This document shows positions 10,441 through 23,234 of a stretch of 64,000 nt of DNA, in pieces. The notes under the pieces were generated by a model. That model was given only the letters and a program-made list of their open reading frames with translations, was not told the DNA's origin and made no database searches. The translations under genes were made by a program, and so were the position numbers. Where the stretch lies: the NCBI GenBank assembly GCA_020746105.1, contig CM036639.1, positions 4,169,501-4,233,500 on the forward strand, written 5' to 3'. The first letter of the stretch is position 1. Every line of letters starts with the position of its first letter. Source of the DNA: Trogon surrucura. Lineage: Eukaryota; Chordata; Aves; Trogoniformes; Trogonidae.

Positions 10441-10640
10441 GTGCCTGGATTTCCCACTCTTACGGCAGGAGACAGGGCCACCCTCTTGTCTCCAAAAGGC
10501 ATCAGAGCTGAGGGTCGGTGAGAGCCACTGCTCGTTACTGAGGGGTTATCAAGGGTCAGGATTTGCTTCCTGAGAAGCCCGTCAAGCGTTAGAATCATAG
10601 AACAGTTCAGGTTGGAAAAGACCCTTTGGATCATCGAGTC

Positions 10641-10680
10641 CAACCATTAACCCTACACTACAACCATTAACCCTACACTA
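10641..10680. repeat. Perfect 20-bp tandem duplication inside CR1
   Basis: The unit CAACCATTAACCCTACACTA occurs twice without mismatch (10641-10660 and 10661-10680). The other copy of this CR1 subfamily at 349-618 does not show it, so the duplication probably arose in this copy or its direct source. Confidence 0.9.
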
Positions 10681-11000
10681 CAAGTTCACCCCTAAACCAT
10701 CTCCCCCAACACCACATCTCAGCGACACTTAAACACACCCAGGGATGGCGACTCAACCCCCTTCCTGGGCAGCCTGTGCCAGGGTCTGACCACTCTTTCT
10801 GTGAAGAATTTCTTCCTAATGTCCAGCCTAAACCCGCCCTATTGCAACTTGAACCCATTCCCCCTGGTTCTGTCCCTAATGACCTGTGAGAAGAGACCAG
10901 CACCAACCTCTCTACAGCGTCCTTTCAGGTAATTGTAGAGCGTGATGAGGTCCCCCCTCAGCCTCCTCTTCCTCAAACTGAGCAGTCCCAGCTCCCTCAA

Positions 11001-11165
11001 TCACTCCTCGTAAGGTCTATTCTTCAGGCCCTTCACCAGCTTTGTTTCCCTTTTCTGCACTCGCTCCAGCACCTCGAGATCTCTCCTATACTGCGGTGCC
11101 CAAAACTGAACACGATGCTCAAGGTGCAGCCTCACCAGTGCTGAGCACAGGGGGACACTCCGAGT
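11001..11165 (-). pseudogene. CR1 ORF2 C-terminal fragment
   Basis: The minus-strand frame ends with a peptide containing SALVRLHLEHRVQFWAP, DLEVLERVQKRETKLVKG and RPYEE, which lines up with copy B ([17 protein letters not shown] and so on). It then hits a stop where related copies continue with [12 protein letters not shown]. The remaining downstream ORF2 text in this element is out of frame. The open frame extends upstream to 11462 into non-CR1 DNA, but that part has no family likeness. Confidence 0.8.
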
Positions 11166-11170
11166 TCTTC

Positions 11171-14100
11171 CCCTTGCGTGGAAGGAATTATTCACCTGGT
11201 GCAGCTGCTTCTGTGCGGCTCTGCCCTCAGCTCTGTGCCTGTAATCAAAGCCATTCAAACAAATTAGTTTTAAATTGAAAAAAAGGGAGGTAAACCCACG
11301 CTGAATAAATTGTATCAGTTTAGTGAAGGGATAATTACATTCTTCATCTGTCAGGAGACGCTGACATTGTGATTTACACTCACTGACTCCAGTCTCACCC
11401 CGTAATGGGTGCACTGATGTACAGTTCACCACGCTCGGCTTCGCCGCGGCTCTTTCGGTCACCGTCTGCCTGTTCCTCCCCCGAGTTATGAATTGCGCCG
11501 GATGCGATCGTATCGTTAGTCCCGAACACGGGCTGGAGATGGCAATTTGCTTCTCATTAGGAGTGCGACTTCAGATTGTTTCCCGCTGTCTGCCCTACGA
11601 GATGTCAGGTGACATTACGGCATCTCCAAAGGAAATTAATACAATCAGCAGAGCCGGGAACGCTCCAGGCGAGGGCATGGGGAGGAAGAGCTGTTCCTCA
11701 GCTCACCGCGTTCAAGGTCACTTGCTGCGATAAACGCCCGGGAGTTATTCCTGTCTGCTGCCGGCTCTGGGGAGCAGCTGGAGGGAGCAGAATCAGAAAA
11801 GCAGCCCCACCAGGCAGGGCAGAGGGAACGAGGAACGATTAACCCCGGAGAGCAAACTCCTCTTCCGTGCCTGCCGGCTTCTGCGCACCTTGGCAAAACT
11901 TGGGTGGGTTTTTGGAGGAGTCGCCGTGCCCCGATGCTGCGCTGGGCTCTCCCAAGGGCTGTGCTGAGCACGTCGGGTATTTCTAAGCAGACATTGGGCA
12001 GCAGAGATCCCGGGCTCCCTGGGGTCAATGGGGATCCTTCATTAGTGAGCTGAGCACCAGCAAAGGCTGAGAACCCTTTAGTCCGTGGGCTCAACGGGAG
12101 CTTGGTTGCAGGGTTCCCAGCTGCCCTCCTGGAGAAATAACTGAGAGAAACGGGCAGGGAGAGGAATTCTTGGCTGGCAGAAGGGTGTGCGGAAGGAAAT
12201 GGAGTCCTGTGGAATCTTTCTCGATCGGTGGGTGCCTTCATTACAGCAAATCTTGTGAGAGCAATTGGAAGTGGCTGACAGAGCTTGACTGAAAGAGCTC
12301 GCCCTGCTATGGAGTGCGTGGGAATTAGTCTCGTTATGTTTCGGGAGGGCATCCCTTGGATTCAGAGGGCGATGTGCGGAGTACGGGGGGGTAGAGGAGG
12401 CTCTGACTGAAGTGAGACGAGAAGGACTAGCGGGAGGAACTTTGCGGAGTATAATTGCCAGGAAAATAACTTCCCTGGGAGAACAGTTACACCGTGTGTT
12501 AGTCTAAGAAGGAAGATGCAGGGGCTACATTGCTCCACAGTGGAGCTCTGGAGAACAAGCGTTGTGAAACGCTCTTGCGGCGTCTGGTGCAGGAACTGTC
12601 CGTCCTGCGGTTCCTACGGAGGAGGCAGCAGAGAAAGCCCGTTTGGCCAGTGGCCTAGTGAGATGCAGCCTGGATCAGAGGCTTGTCAATTTATCAATTT
12701 ACGGAATGCGTTCCGCTGTTGCGTTGCCCGGGCACGGAATCCATCATGGTAATTATGACAGGGTGTCGGGGGGGTGCAGTTGAATGCTGGCCGTGCTCAG
12801 GGTGAGTAGGGGCTGGTTCACCACGTGGCAGAATTAACAATAACGTGGTCAGGGCAAGCAGACTTTGGGTCTTCTGGGGGCTCCTTGTCCTTAGAGCAGC
12901 CTCTGCCTGCCAGAATGGTTCTGGACCCCAAGGTGCTACCGTGGTCTGAGAGTTTGAAGTGCAGCGTGAGGGAGAGAATAGGGGCACGAGCTTCCTAAAT
13001 CAGGTCCTCCCAGCTCGTTTCTGCTATTGATCCCTTCTGCGGCACCGAGACTGGGGACTTGCCACTCTCATGAGGATGTTTCCCTGCAGCTGGGAAGCAA
13101 AGGCCCCAGGGTCGGTGGCGCAGTTTGGCTCCGTCTCCCCACGCTGAGAGCTTTCCTCCCAGACTTTCTGGACTTGGTTATCTGCCCCGTGGCTGTCTCT
13201 GCGGTCCGTTGGCCGAGTTGGATCTGTGCCCCTTTGGCTGCCCCAGCCCAGCTGTGAGGGTTGGACCTGCCGCTCCGCTGCCCCGTGCCTGCCCCGTGCC
13301 GGGCGCTGCGTGGCAGAGAGGGACGTGTGCTGCCACAGGGAGCCTCTGCATGAGCCTCTGATAGATGGGCCTCTTGAATACTCCTGTCAGCATCAGCTTG
13401 GAGCAGTGGCCAGGCTGCTTCACCCTAAGGGCAGATGACCAAGCATCTCTCCCCAGCTTTCAGGCGTCTGTCTGTGGAGTTTATGAGCCCAGCACAGCAG
13501 GGTCTGGCGCCTTGCTGGGCGCTGGGAAGTGGCCGTACCTCAGAGTATGTGGCCAAGTGTGCATTAGCTTTGTCTAACCTGAGCTGATCTTTGATCTGAG
13601 GTCTTCCCTGATGACTTCGATAAAATCCCCTGGGAGCACAAAGCCTGTTAAGTCCTCAGACCCCAGAGCACGAAACATTGGTCCCCTGATGTATTAGATA
13701 TTCACTGACCGCACGTCTCCTGTCCCATTGCCGCACGGATTTTAATAGGTGGGTACTCACTGAAACTGCGGGTACAACTGTAACGCTTTTTATGAAGGGT
13801 TTGACTTTCTACAGTGAGACCAGGCTTTTGGGTACGAGTATTATCTTTTATTAGATCGAGTGTGGTTGGGAAAAGCAAAGGAGCTTTCAGGCGCACTTGC
13901 CGTTATTCAGGTCTGGAATAGAAGCGTCAGATTTGAAAGCCAAGTACAAGTCGAGGGTGATTGCTCAGAGTTTAATTAGAGACGTATCAGTTAGTTCATC
14001 TCTGGAAGAAAGGGTGGGTGGTGCGTGTGCAGCGCGGCGGATGTTGGTTGTAGGAAGAGATGTGATAGCGTGCTTATCTCCTAGGATAAAAATGGAGATA

Positions 14101-15909
14101 GTTAGCGTATAGCCTGTGCGGCACAGAAGAGGCATCGGGGACGGTTGCCTTGCTGCAAATCACTGCTTCCCTTTGATCCACGTTTACTCAGGTTTCCTGC
14201 TGCACGTGTGGGGCTGGAAACTCGACTCCTGTTCTTGGGGAAACTCAGTATCTACGCTGCGTGTCACCGGGTAATTCGCGTGCTGCTGTCCTATTTTATT
14301 TCGCGTTGCTGCTTTGCGGAAACAATTTCACCGCTGTCTTCATGCTGCCTTAAATACTGTTTTATCCATGCACAGTTTCACAACCTCGCCTCTTCGTTTA
14401 TCGGTTTGCTCGTGAAGACAATAACCTTCCCACTGCCTGTGTTTCAGCAGTGCTTATTTTGGGAATATGTTCTGCAGAACCGAGCAGGAAATGATGGACT
14501 GCCTGTAGGAAGAGTGACATCTCTTTGATTCCTCCAGAACGTTTCATAAGAATTCCCGAATGTTCTGCTCAAACTACCACACAATGCTTGTCGTTAGGAT
14601 CCTTCAGAAAAACCACACGCTCGTCTGTGTGTGCCGCTTAATGACTTACGCAGAAAGTTCTTCTTGCAGGAATAGGAGATATTTTACACATGAGTCACTA
14701 AAAATTCAGTTTTCAATTAAAAAAAAAGATTCAATCTGCATTCTTGAGCCAGACCTGCCAGGTTAGTGTCCACACGTGCTGCTGTGTCCGTGATGGTGGG
14801 TGATGTGTTCCTCTAGACTTTCACATCGGAGACAAGCGCTGCTTTGGGGACATTTCCAATCCCGTTCCTTCACATTATCAGCATAAACCCACCAAGTCCC
14901 GTGAGTAATAACGAGGGAAGAACCCCACGTGTGTTTGAAGCAAGCCTCTCACATCTAAAAGAGTTTTTTAAAAATTAAGGTCCAGCATTCGCTGGCCATT
15001 AGCTATTCACTTCAGATTACACTTGCCTCCTTATTTTTTGCACACGGCTTCTGGATCTGCTGTGAAAAAGCAAAGAATTCTGATGCATTTTTTAGCACAG
15101 TTTAGAATCTTGTGCTAAATTAAAAGTGACTCCTAGGTTACTGGCTTCCCTCTTGCCTAGCACGTAATAAGAATAGCGTGGATTTTGCTAATGTTTCCTT
15201 ATTCTTCGTTTTGTCCCTGATTTTTAGCAAGCTACCTCACCTTTTGTTCTCTGATTTCTCTGCCGTTGCCTCTTCAGCAGATAATCTACCTCCTTGGGAG
15301 CTGACCTCCCTGATGAATTCTTCTCTGCGGTACCTCTTGGTCTGCCCTCGACCCAAAAATATGATTCTGGGTTTATCCCTGGAAAACAAAGTACAGCTCC
15401 ACTTCACCAACTCCTCATCAGGGTGGGTTCTGGGGAACATGCTTCATTATTAGTTTGCATTTTGTACTCGGTCTTCCTTAAGAGCACTTTCCTCAGCTTG
15501 CCATTTCTTAGCATGCATTTTCAGACTATTTCTGGTATTTAATTTTATCTCTGTTCGTAAAGGCTTTGTTTTTCTTCTTCTTCTGTGTAATTTTATTTTT
15601 TTTCCTCCCAAACTTGCGCTGAGCTGTAGCTTGGCTGTGAATATTCTGGGTCAGACACCAGCACGCAGCTAACGCAAGCGTCAGGTCCCCACTTTTGGAG
15701 CTGAGGGGGAAGGCCAGATGTCCACCCCTGGGCTGGCTTCCAGCTCCTGGGCATTTCACACCCCTCCTGTGGTTCTTACCCATCCTCACGTGGTCCTTTG
15801 GTTGTGCCTCTCCCCGTGAAATCACTTCTGCTGCCCACTCTAGTGTTGTCTCTAATTCCACCACGTAACAAAATGCTAAAGATCGAGTGTAATCAGACAG
15901 GACTGGGTA
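11171..15909. other. Unique sequence, no gene seen
   Basis: Nearly 5 kb without a recognisable repeat or exon. A 235-codon frame on the minus strand (11645-12352) is the longest; it is Ser/Pro/Arg-rich, has no hydrophobic or domain signature and sits in GC-rich DNA. Shorter frames near 13.1-13.5 kb occur in several frames at once, again fitting composition. AT-rich blocks near 14.5-15.2 kb show no structure I can name. Confidence 0.5.
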
Positions 15910-16528
15910 CCCCAGTGGGCAGGGAGTTGTCCGTGGGACAGCAACAGGCCCTTGTGGCCAAGAGGGACACTGGGAGCCTGGGGGGCACCAAGAAAAGTGT
16001 GTCCAGCAGGGCCAGGGAGGTTCTTCTGCCCCTCTGCTCTGCCCTGGGGAGACCACACCTGCAATCCTGCGTCCAGTTTGGGGCTCCCCAGTGCCAGAGA
16101 GACAGGGACCGACTGGAGAGAGTCCAAGGGAGAGCTACGAGGGGGATCAAGGGACTGAACATCCCTGCTGGGAAGAGACACTGAGAGAGCTGGGGCTGTT
16201 CAGCCTTGAGAGGAGACGGCTGAGAGGGGACCTTCTTGATGTGCAGAAACATCTGAGGGCTGGGGGTCAAGGGGAAGGGGACAATCTCTTCTCAGTGGTG
16301 CCCAGCAATAGGACAAGGAATAATGGGTGTGAGCTGGAACATGGGAAGTTCCACCTCAACAGGAGGAGAAACTTCTTGGCTGCGCGGGTGCCGGAGCCCT
16401 GGCCCAGGCTGCCCAGAGAGGGTGTGGAGTCTCCTGCTCTGGAGACTTTCCAGCCTGCCTGGACACGTTCCTGTGTGACGTGCCCTAGATTTGGTGGCCC
16501 TGCTCTGGCAGGGGGTGGCACTGGGTGA
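15910..16528 (+). pseudogene. CR1 ORF2 C-terminal fragment, frameshifted
   Basis: The first frame reads VGRELSVGQQQALVAK and then REVLLPLCSALGRPHL, before stopping after a peptide ending GLNIPAGKRH near 16184. The ORF2 text continues in a different frame from about 16165 with [19 protein letters not shown] and FHLNRRRNFLAARVPEPWPR, ending at 16528. A frameshift of one or two bases near 16165-16182 separates them. No endonuclease or reverse transcriptase core is present. Confidence 0.85.
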
Positions 16529-16591
16529 TCTCTGGAGGTCCCTTCCAACCCCAACACTCTGTGATTCTATGATTCTGTGATTCTGTGATCC
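15910..16591 (+). mobile_element. CR1 LINE, 5' truncated, older subfamily than copies A/B
   Basis: A plus-strand CR1 beginning about 45 bp upstream of the point where copies A and B start, in the ORF2 segment encoding 'LSVGQQQALVAKRD'. It continues through the ORF2 C-terminus, with 'ctctggcagggggtggcact' and 'ggtcccttccaacccc' in the 3' region, and ends in about four tail octamers (16556-16591). The 3' text matches 22929-23234 and the minus-strand copy at 36805-36955, so these three form a second subfamily. Confidence 0.92.
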
Positions 16592-19500
16592 TGATGCCAC
16601 TTTGGCAACAGCTGCAATCTCATGCTTAGATCCCCGTTGCACGTTCCAGGCTGACGTGAGCTGTGGAGCCAACCAGAACATCAGGGCAAACAAAGCTGAT
16701 CCGTGGGTCCGTGCCACAGCAGCGCCGGGGCTGGCTGCGGGTGGAGGGAGCGGGCTGAGGTGTGTGCATCTATCTCCCGCTTCCGAAAAGGAAGCACTGG
16801 GTTGTTTTGGTTAAGCTTCTGGGTGACAAATATATCAGAGTAAATTCATTAAGATGGGGAACATGGTGCAGCTTGCTGTCAGCTCATCAATTAGTTCATC
16901 CAACCCATATGGTCATAATATAAAAAGTAGCAGGCGCGTGTGCAGAAACAGAGATTCAAGAAGAGTTAAGCGGGTCTGAATTACAGCCGCTCGCCAAAAC
17001 ATTTTTAAAAAGTAACTGCTGGTCTAACTTGCCTCGTTGTTAAATTCCAGTCTTTTCTCTTGATTCCAGCCTGGGTTCTAAACGTTTATCCTGGGTTGAT
17101 GGTGGGTTGTAATTTTCATTTGCACTTCGTTTCCCCAAGGAAAGCTCAAATGCAAGCACGGCGCGTGGCTTGCTCTGAGTTGCCTGCTGGATGGTTTTGT
17201 GTGAAGTTTTCCAGCTGGGTTCACAAACACGTAACAAGTTAAACGATTCGTTTAAGGTCACCTAATGAACCAGGGCCCTTCACGGTACTAAAACACGGTG
17301 TTCCTTGACAATAATTGTTTCAGTCCCACAAGGCGAAACAAGAGCGAGGGTTTTGGTTACCGGTCTGTCTGCTCAGAACCAAAGAGAAGCGTTTACTGGA
17401 GACTAAAGGTGTCTGATAATTAGATTATGTATTTGCACATACATGGCCATAAGTACTGTTTGGGTATGGATTGCCCTTAGGAGATCTAGAGAAGCGGCCT
17501 CAGTAACGCCGGCATTGTCCCACCAGAGCCCCACTCGCTTGGCGTAGCGGTCAGTGGTGCAGAATTCTCCTTCTAAATGATTTGGTGGAAAAGAAACAAA
17601 GCAAAGGCTCCATCTACTTTCGAAGCACAGAAGAAGTAGGATGAAACGCGCACGACGCTTATCAGTATTTCAAGCAAACACACAGAATTGCTGCGCACGC
17701 GTAGATCCTCAGCGCTGAGGCACCTCGCTGAGACCGAGCCTGAAAATTTTATCGCTGGTGCCCTCACGTCTCTGCAGGGAAGAGGCTCGAGGAAGCTTTG
17801 GAGTGGGAGAAATGCTTCGAGAGTTGGTACCTGTCTGTTCCTGGGGCCTGCCGACAGCAGTTGGTGTCGGAGGATCTTAATCCCGAGGCTCTTGGAGTAG
17901 GACGAAGCAGCAGGACGGGCAGAGCTGAAGCAAAGAGCTTTGGATTCCAGGCGCTGCAGGATGGGGACCCGACGTTGATCTGGTTTCCATCTCTCCTTCA
18001 GGTTGCTCAGCGTGGCAGCATGTCCTGAGGCGAAGCCTTCCTTCCAGAAATACAAATAGTTTGGAAATTTGACAGAGATCAGACAAAAACGAAGGCAAAG
18101 AACAAAGAGAAATGTGTAGCTCAAGTGTTTTGTTTGGTAACAATTCAGGAGTGGGAACGATTAAGTGCATTTGCACATGTTAAATTCATTTCACAATTCC
18201 AGTGACAGGGAGACTTAAAAGTTGAAGCTTCCCATTTCAGCCTTTTCTAAATAATATTTTCAGTGGATGGTGTCCAAAGTCTTCCCATTTGTACATGAGA
18301 AAACAATAAGCAAGCAATGGAGCTGCAATTTGAAATCCACATGAAATAATTCATTGCAGACAATACAGAATATTTCATTTGACCTAAAAGAAATTTTGTT
18401 GAAGAGCTCATCATACCAAGAAAAATAGAAAGGAAGCGAAAGAAAAAAAAAAAGACTATTTTTTCCCCAGTTTGGGGGTTTTGGTCAGTGAACTGAAATG
18501 TCAGTTATTTATGCAGCTCTAATCAGAGACCTCCAGACATCCCATTGCCTCAATCACACTGATTCGCTCTTGTTCGCAGGTGATGCTACTCTGTCATATG
18601 AAAGAGCGATGCACTTAGCAGCCTGCCGGCTCGAGCAGGCGTAGTTAAAATCTCGATGTCAAGTGGAAGTAATAACACTCCCGGGTGCATTAGTTACTCC
18701 TCTCCCCGAAGTCAAAGGGATCATTTTGACTCTTCTTCGCTGTTTCCTATTATTGCCCAATTACCGGAGTCTCAGCTCGGCTTCGAAAGGTCGTCCCTGC
18801 CTTTCTTTCCAGCTCGGAGGCTGACGAGGGTTTGTCCGTAGGCAATCAAGCCTGGGCAGCGGTCGCTGCTGAGAAACGCTGGTGGCTCGGGTGGCGTGTG
18901 CCCCGTGCGAGGCGTTACTCTCATCTCAGCAGGGGTATTGAACACAGAATAAAGGCGTCCAGATCAGGCTGGAATTGGGGCAATTCAGGAAGGAGAGCTA
19001 ATTTGCCTGCTTTCTTCCCAGCAAATCCCAGGCCACATGGCAGTCGGTGCCGCTCGGGAGGGGTCGGTCCCTGTGGCAGGAGGGGCTGGTAGTGAACGCA
19101 GCCACGGTTGGGGCTGGTGGTCCTGGTTGCTTGTGGAATCTGCTAATTGAGTCTGTTCTGCCTCCACCACCATCTATGCATTGGTGATGTGAAGGGTGAG
19201 ATACCTTCTTCCTCCTTCAGAAGACCGGCTGTACTTAAGCTCGCTTGGGAAGGACGACGGTAGGAGGAAGCTTTTTTCCCTGACACCACAGCATCTTAAA
19301 GCACTCGGTTGGGAGTCGCTTTCTGTTGTCTCGAGGAGAATTAAGACAGAAACTGCAGTGAAGAAATTTGAGGAGTTTGGCACTCTGTGTGGAGTGAAGC
19401 ACGTGGCTCAGAGAGTGAGAAAAGATGGGGGAAATGGGGGATAAAAGTCACAAATCCAAGAAGCTGAAGAACCGGCCTTGAAACTTAAAAGGCTTGAGTT

Positions 19501-20771
19501 CCTCATAGAGAGCACAGTGTGTAGGATGGCCTGACTCTGCCTTTGTAGGTACAACCGATCGTTTTGACTAGATCTCTGATGACTCTGTGATGCTTTTAAC
19601 AAGGGTGGCACCACACTTACACTGTGGACATCAGCCTTTAGGTGAGTGACTCCTCATTTTGTCCAAGATAAAGGGTATATTGAGTGAATTTGCCTCCACT
19701 TAACACCGGCTCCCTATCGAAAGCAAAAGGCATTGAATTAGACTCTGATCTGGATTTTATATTAATACATTTGAGGACATAACGACTGACACATTCATTG
19801 CCACCCGATGGCTTTTTATTTAGCAGAAACCTGTAAACAAGGTGGTCTGACATTCTCTGATGCAAGAATTCATATAAACTGATGCTAGAGGCTTGCAGGA
19901 GGCAGCTATGGGAAAACAAGTATGTCAGGAAGATTTGGGGGTCTGAGAGTTCAGGAAAACATTTCCCTTTTGTGGAAAAGTGCTTGCAAACAGCAGAGAT
20001 TTTGCATGACAAGCTCACCAGGGAGACAGCAGGTACCTTAGAGATGGATCCTTGGGGGGAAAAGGGAACCTTCTCTCCCGCTCTGACAAGGCGGGTGAGG
20101 AGAGCGGAACAAAACAGCTCGTTCCTCCTGCCGGAGCCTTGACAGGATTGCAGGAGCAGCAGCTGGAGCGCCTGCTCCCGGGCACATCCCAGCCAGAGTT
20201 CCTGGGCTGAGCTTGGCCTGGCGGTAACAGCGCTGCTGGCTCAGCAACGCCCCGTCCTACTGCTCAGGGCACCTCCGACATGAGGAACTCGCTCATTCAC
20301 TGAGCTTGACAGTTGGTCTCATGTTCATGCTGATTGACAGTTGTTATTTCTGTCATGTGAGGAGCCAGACCTTTAAGAGGTATTAGGGGCACTTGGAATC
20401 AATGGCTTTGTCATCTGGAGACTCATTTTTTGCTGTTCTGCTCAGTCGGAGCTCGGACACTAATGACTGGGGCTCCCTCCTGAGCGCTGAGCAGCTGCTG
20501 AGCCTTGCGGGCGTTACAGGAGGAGGGAGCTTTGAGGAGGATGGAGAAAGTTGAGGAGGTTTTTTGAGGACTTTCCCTTCCTAACAAGGAGGTTTCCAAT
20601 GGTTTGTCATGCAGCTGAGTTTTCTGGGTCAGGTCTGGATTTCTGGATCCATTACCAGATATTGCACAGCTTTAATTCTCTCCTGGTAGGAAAATGGTTT
20701 TCTCTTAGCCTTGTTCCTCGAGCATCCCTACTCCACAGGAAGCCAAGCTGTCTCTACTTCTGTCTGTGGTG
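16592..20771. other. Unique sequence, no gene seen
   Basis: About 4.2 kb without a recognised exon. It includes AT-rich blocks near 16830-16990 and 18180-18500, with an A-rich run at about 18440-18452. The longest frame is 183 codons (17573-18124, minus), with overlapping frames on the plus strand and no domain. TGACAG-type motifs at about 20309, 20333 and 20353 (the last inverted) resemble TALE homeodomain sites but are short. Confidence 0.5.
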
Positions 20772-20822
20772 TGGGATCTTTCGAGGTCCCTCCCAACCCC
20801 TAACATTCTGTGATTCTGTGAA
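20772..20822 (+). mobile_element. CR1 3' terminal fragment (51 bp)
   Basis: Only the last part of a plus-strand CR1 is present: 'gatctttcgaggtccctcc', 'ccctaacattctgtgattct', ending 'gtga'. The text is that of the young subfamily (copies A and B). Such extremely short insertions are common for CR1. Confidence 0.8.
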
Positions 20823-22431
20823 GGAGAGTGCCCTGGAAAACAGAGAGGAAGAGCTGAGGTGATTTCGTAGGCTCCGTGTCGTGTGGAGCGGTCGAACCAC
20901 CTTATCAACGGAACCTGGGTAATAGCCCAAACCGTGATTTACGGCAGCTTCATCAGCGGGAGGTTGCTTTGACAGACATTACCCGGCCCTCAATGTGCCG
21001 CCTGTGCAGAAATGATTCGACTAAAATCTTGGAGCGTGCACAGGACGACGCGTTTATCTCATAAAAACACCCAGCGAAGAACCGTCATAACTCACGAAAC
21101 TCCTAGTTTTTAGCAATAGGAAGAAAGGCTTTGCAACGAGAAAGGGATAAAGAACAGCACTCAGAAATTATTGTAGAAATGTGTCTCTTTAGAGGAGTTG
21201 ACAATAATATTATTTCTGAAGGAGCTTAGCTGGCTTTTATACCCAGATTCCATTCAAAATGGATAATTTTCCATCTGAAAACATGTTTTTCCCCACAGTG
21301 AGTAGGAAATGAAACCGAGTGAGTTTGTATCCTTAAAGAATGTTTCATCCAGATTATCTTTGGGGAGATTTAAAGAAAGGAAACCAATCTCTTTGCAGCA
21401 GGGAAATTTCGAAGCCTGCGAATTTTACTGTGACGCCTGGAAATAGGCAATTGAATTCTTCAGGTGTAGCCCTGTTGTTTGGTCCTTGCTTCAGCTCAGG
21501 TGCTTCTGAAAGGCGCCGGAAAATAATAATCCTGTTCCCTTCTAGACACGTAGATCAGACTCTCATCAGCAGCAGAACTTCAGATTACAAACGTAGAAGT
21601 CGAGGAGGAATTTCACCTCGTGCGGAGAAGGTCTCCCTCCAGTGATGTCTCAGCCAGTGCTGACCTCGCAGCTTTTTCCTCCACCTTGTGTCTCCTGAGC
21701 CTCGCTTCGGGCTGGAGCACTTCTTGGAGGCAAGTGGTTAGAAAAGCGCTGCAGGAAGGAGGATTGCTCGGCAGGCTCTTTCTCATCTGGAGTCTGTCAG
21801 GGCAATTACAAATACCAGGAAGAGGTCGGCAGGCTTGTGTCTTCTGCTTACAAACAGGTCAGGGGAGGACAAAAACAGTTTCCTGCCTCTTGTCCAGGCT
21901 GAGTCGATGCGGCGCTGCTGCCGAGGGGAGCGGGAGTTCAGCCTCGAGCCCAGTCGTCCTCTGACTCCCACGGAAGCAGCAGAGATAATCCAATAACGAA
22001 AAAAATAGGGAGAAAAATTGCGACTGTTTCCATAAAATGCGTATTCTTTTCTGTTTCGTGACTAACAAAGCCCCATTTTTGCAGGCTTCATTTGTTGCTT
22101 TCATCTGGAGATGTTAATGTACAGATATTTAACTCTTCTGTCCTCAAAGGCACTAAGACTTCTCTGGTCTCCTCAGAGCCTGGGGGAGGCTCCCACGCTT
22201 GTTCTGCGTGTCCTGGTGACAGGAATACGGACGCCTTGTTTACCTCAGGCATCCATCCGTCACGCTGAGGGAGGAAAGGCACCGTCACAGAACATGCCAA
22301 ATGCCCTTGATGGAGGTGAGATGCTCCCTTAGTTTGGAGGTTTTGGAGTCCGGGCACACGTGCAGGCACACATCACAGCGTGCGAATCCCGTTTCTCCTC
22401 ACGCTGTGTGTTCAGACTAATCCTGTGAAAG
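20823..22431. other. Unique sequence, no gene seen
   Basis: No exon, RNA gene or repeat is recognised. Open frames of 81-114 codons (for example 21620-21964 plus and 22088-22369 minus) have no family traits. Confidence 0.55.
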
Positions 22432-22804
22432 TCCTGTGAGGAGAGGCTGAGGGAGCTGGGGGGGTTCAACTGGAGAAGAGGAGACTCAAGGGGGATCTCA
22501 TCACTCTCTAAACTCCCCGCAGGGAGGGTGCAGTCAAGGGGGGGTCGGGCTCTTCTCCCAGGACGAGAGGGCCCGGCCTGAAACTGCCTCGGGGGGGTTC
22601 GGGTTGGGTCTCGGGCAGCCCTTCCTCCCGGAGAGGGTGCTCAGGCACTGGATGCTCTGCCCAGGGCAGGGGGGAGTCCCCGTCCCTGGGGGGGTTTGAG
22701 GAGAGGCTGGATGTGGCACTGAGTGCCCTGGTCTGGCCCAGGTGGGGGTGGGCCTGATGGTCTCTGAAGTCTTTTCCAGCCTCAGTAGTTCTGTGGTTCT
22801 GTGA
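22432..22804 (+). mobile_element. CR1-like element, G-rich subfamily
   Basis: A plus-strand CR1-type element starting at 'gaggagaggctgagggagct', running through a G-rich segment and 'ctggatgtggcactgagtg' plus 'ccctggtctggcccag', to 'cctcagtagttctgtggttc' at its 3' end. A shorter copy of the same subfamily lies at 26289-26548. Reading frames are broken. A four-tract G run (22591-22615) is shared by the two copies. Confidence 0.8.
22591..22615 (+). other. G-quadruplex-type motif in CR1
   Basis: Four runs of at least three G are separated by loops of 3, 2 and 4 bases (G7, TTC, G3, TT, G3, TCTC, G3). This meets the usual G-quadruplex pattern on the CR1 sense strand. It recurs at 26322-26347. Confidence 0.75.
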
Positions 22805-22928
22805 AAATAGATGCCATTTGAAGAGCCTGGGCAATTTGAAGAAGGTGGAAATGCTTACATACCTGTGAGTGTCCATCTGCTTTGTAACAGTTTCTAATCA
22901 AAGCCTGGGGACTGTGAAGAACAGAGAG

Positions 22929-23234
22929 GTAGGGGTCAAGGGGAAGGGGACAATCTCTTCTCGGTGGTGCCCAGCAATAGGACAAGGAATAATGGGTGTG
23001 AGCTGGAACAGGGGAAGTTCCACCTCAACATGAGGAGAAGCTTCTTGGCTGTGCGGGTGCCGGAGCCCTGGCCCAGGCTGCCCAGAGAGGGTGTGGAGTC
23101 TCCTGCTCTGGAGACTTTCCAACCCGCCTGGACACATTCCTGTGGGGCTGCCCTGGGTGACCCTGCTCTGGCAGGGGGTGGCACTGGGTGATCTCTGCAG
23201 GTCCCTTCCAACCCCAGCATTCTGTGATTCTGTG
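22929..23234 (+). mobile_element. CR1 LINE 3' end
   Basis: A plus-strand CR1 containing the last part of ORF2 (a frame with VPSNRTRNNGCELEQGKFHL and LPREGVESPALETFQPAW) and the 3' region ending in two tail octamers. Its text is nearly the same as 16270-16591. It lies only ~125 bp downstream of another plus-strand CR1 of a different subfamily, so the pair are separate insertions. It is truncated within ORF2. Confidence 0.9.

Larger units (their letters stand above)
10591..11170 (-). mobile_element. CR1 LINE, 5' truncated, ORF2 end and 3' UTR
   Basis: Read on the minus strand, this copy runs from ORF2 text (11165 downward) to an 'agaatcatagaacagttcag' terminus at 10591. The 3' half closely matches the copy at 349-618, including 'cacccctaaaccatctcccc'. 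A 20-bp stretch of the 3' untranslated region is duplicated in tandem (10641-10680). It keeps only about one and a half tail units. Several internal stops and a frameshift show it is inactive. Confidence 0.9.
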
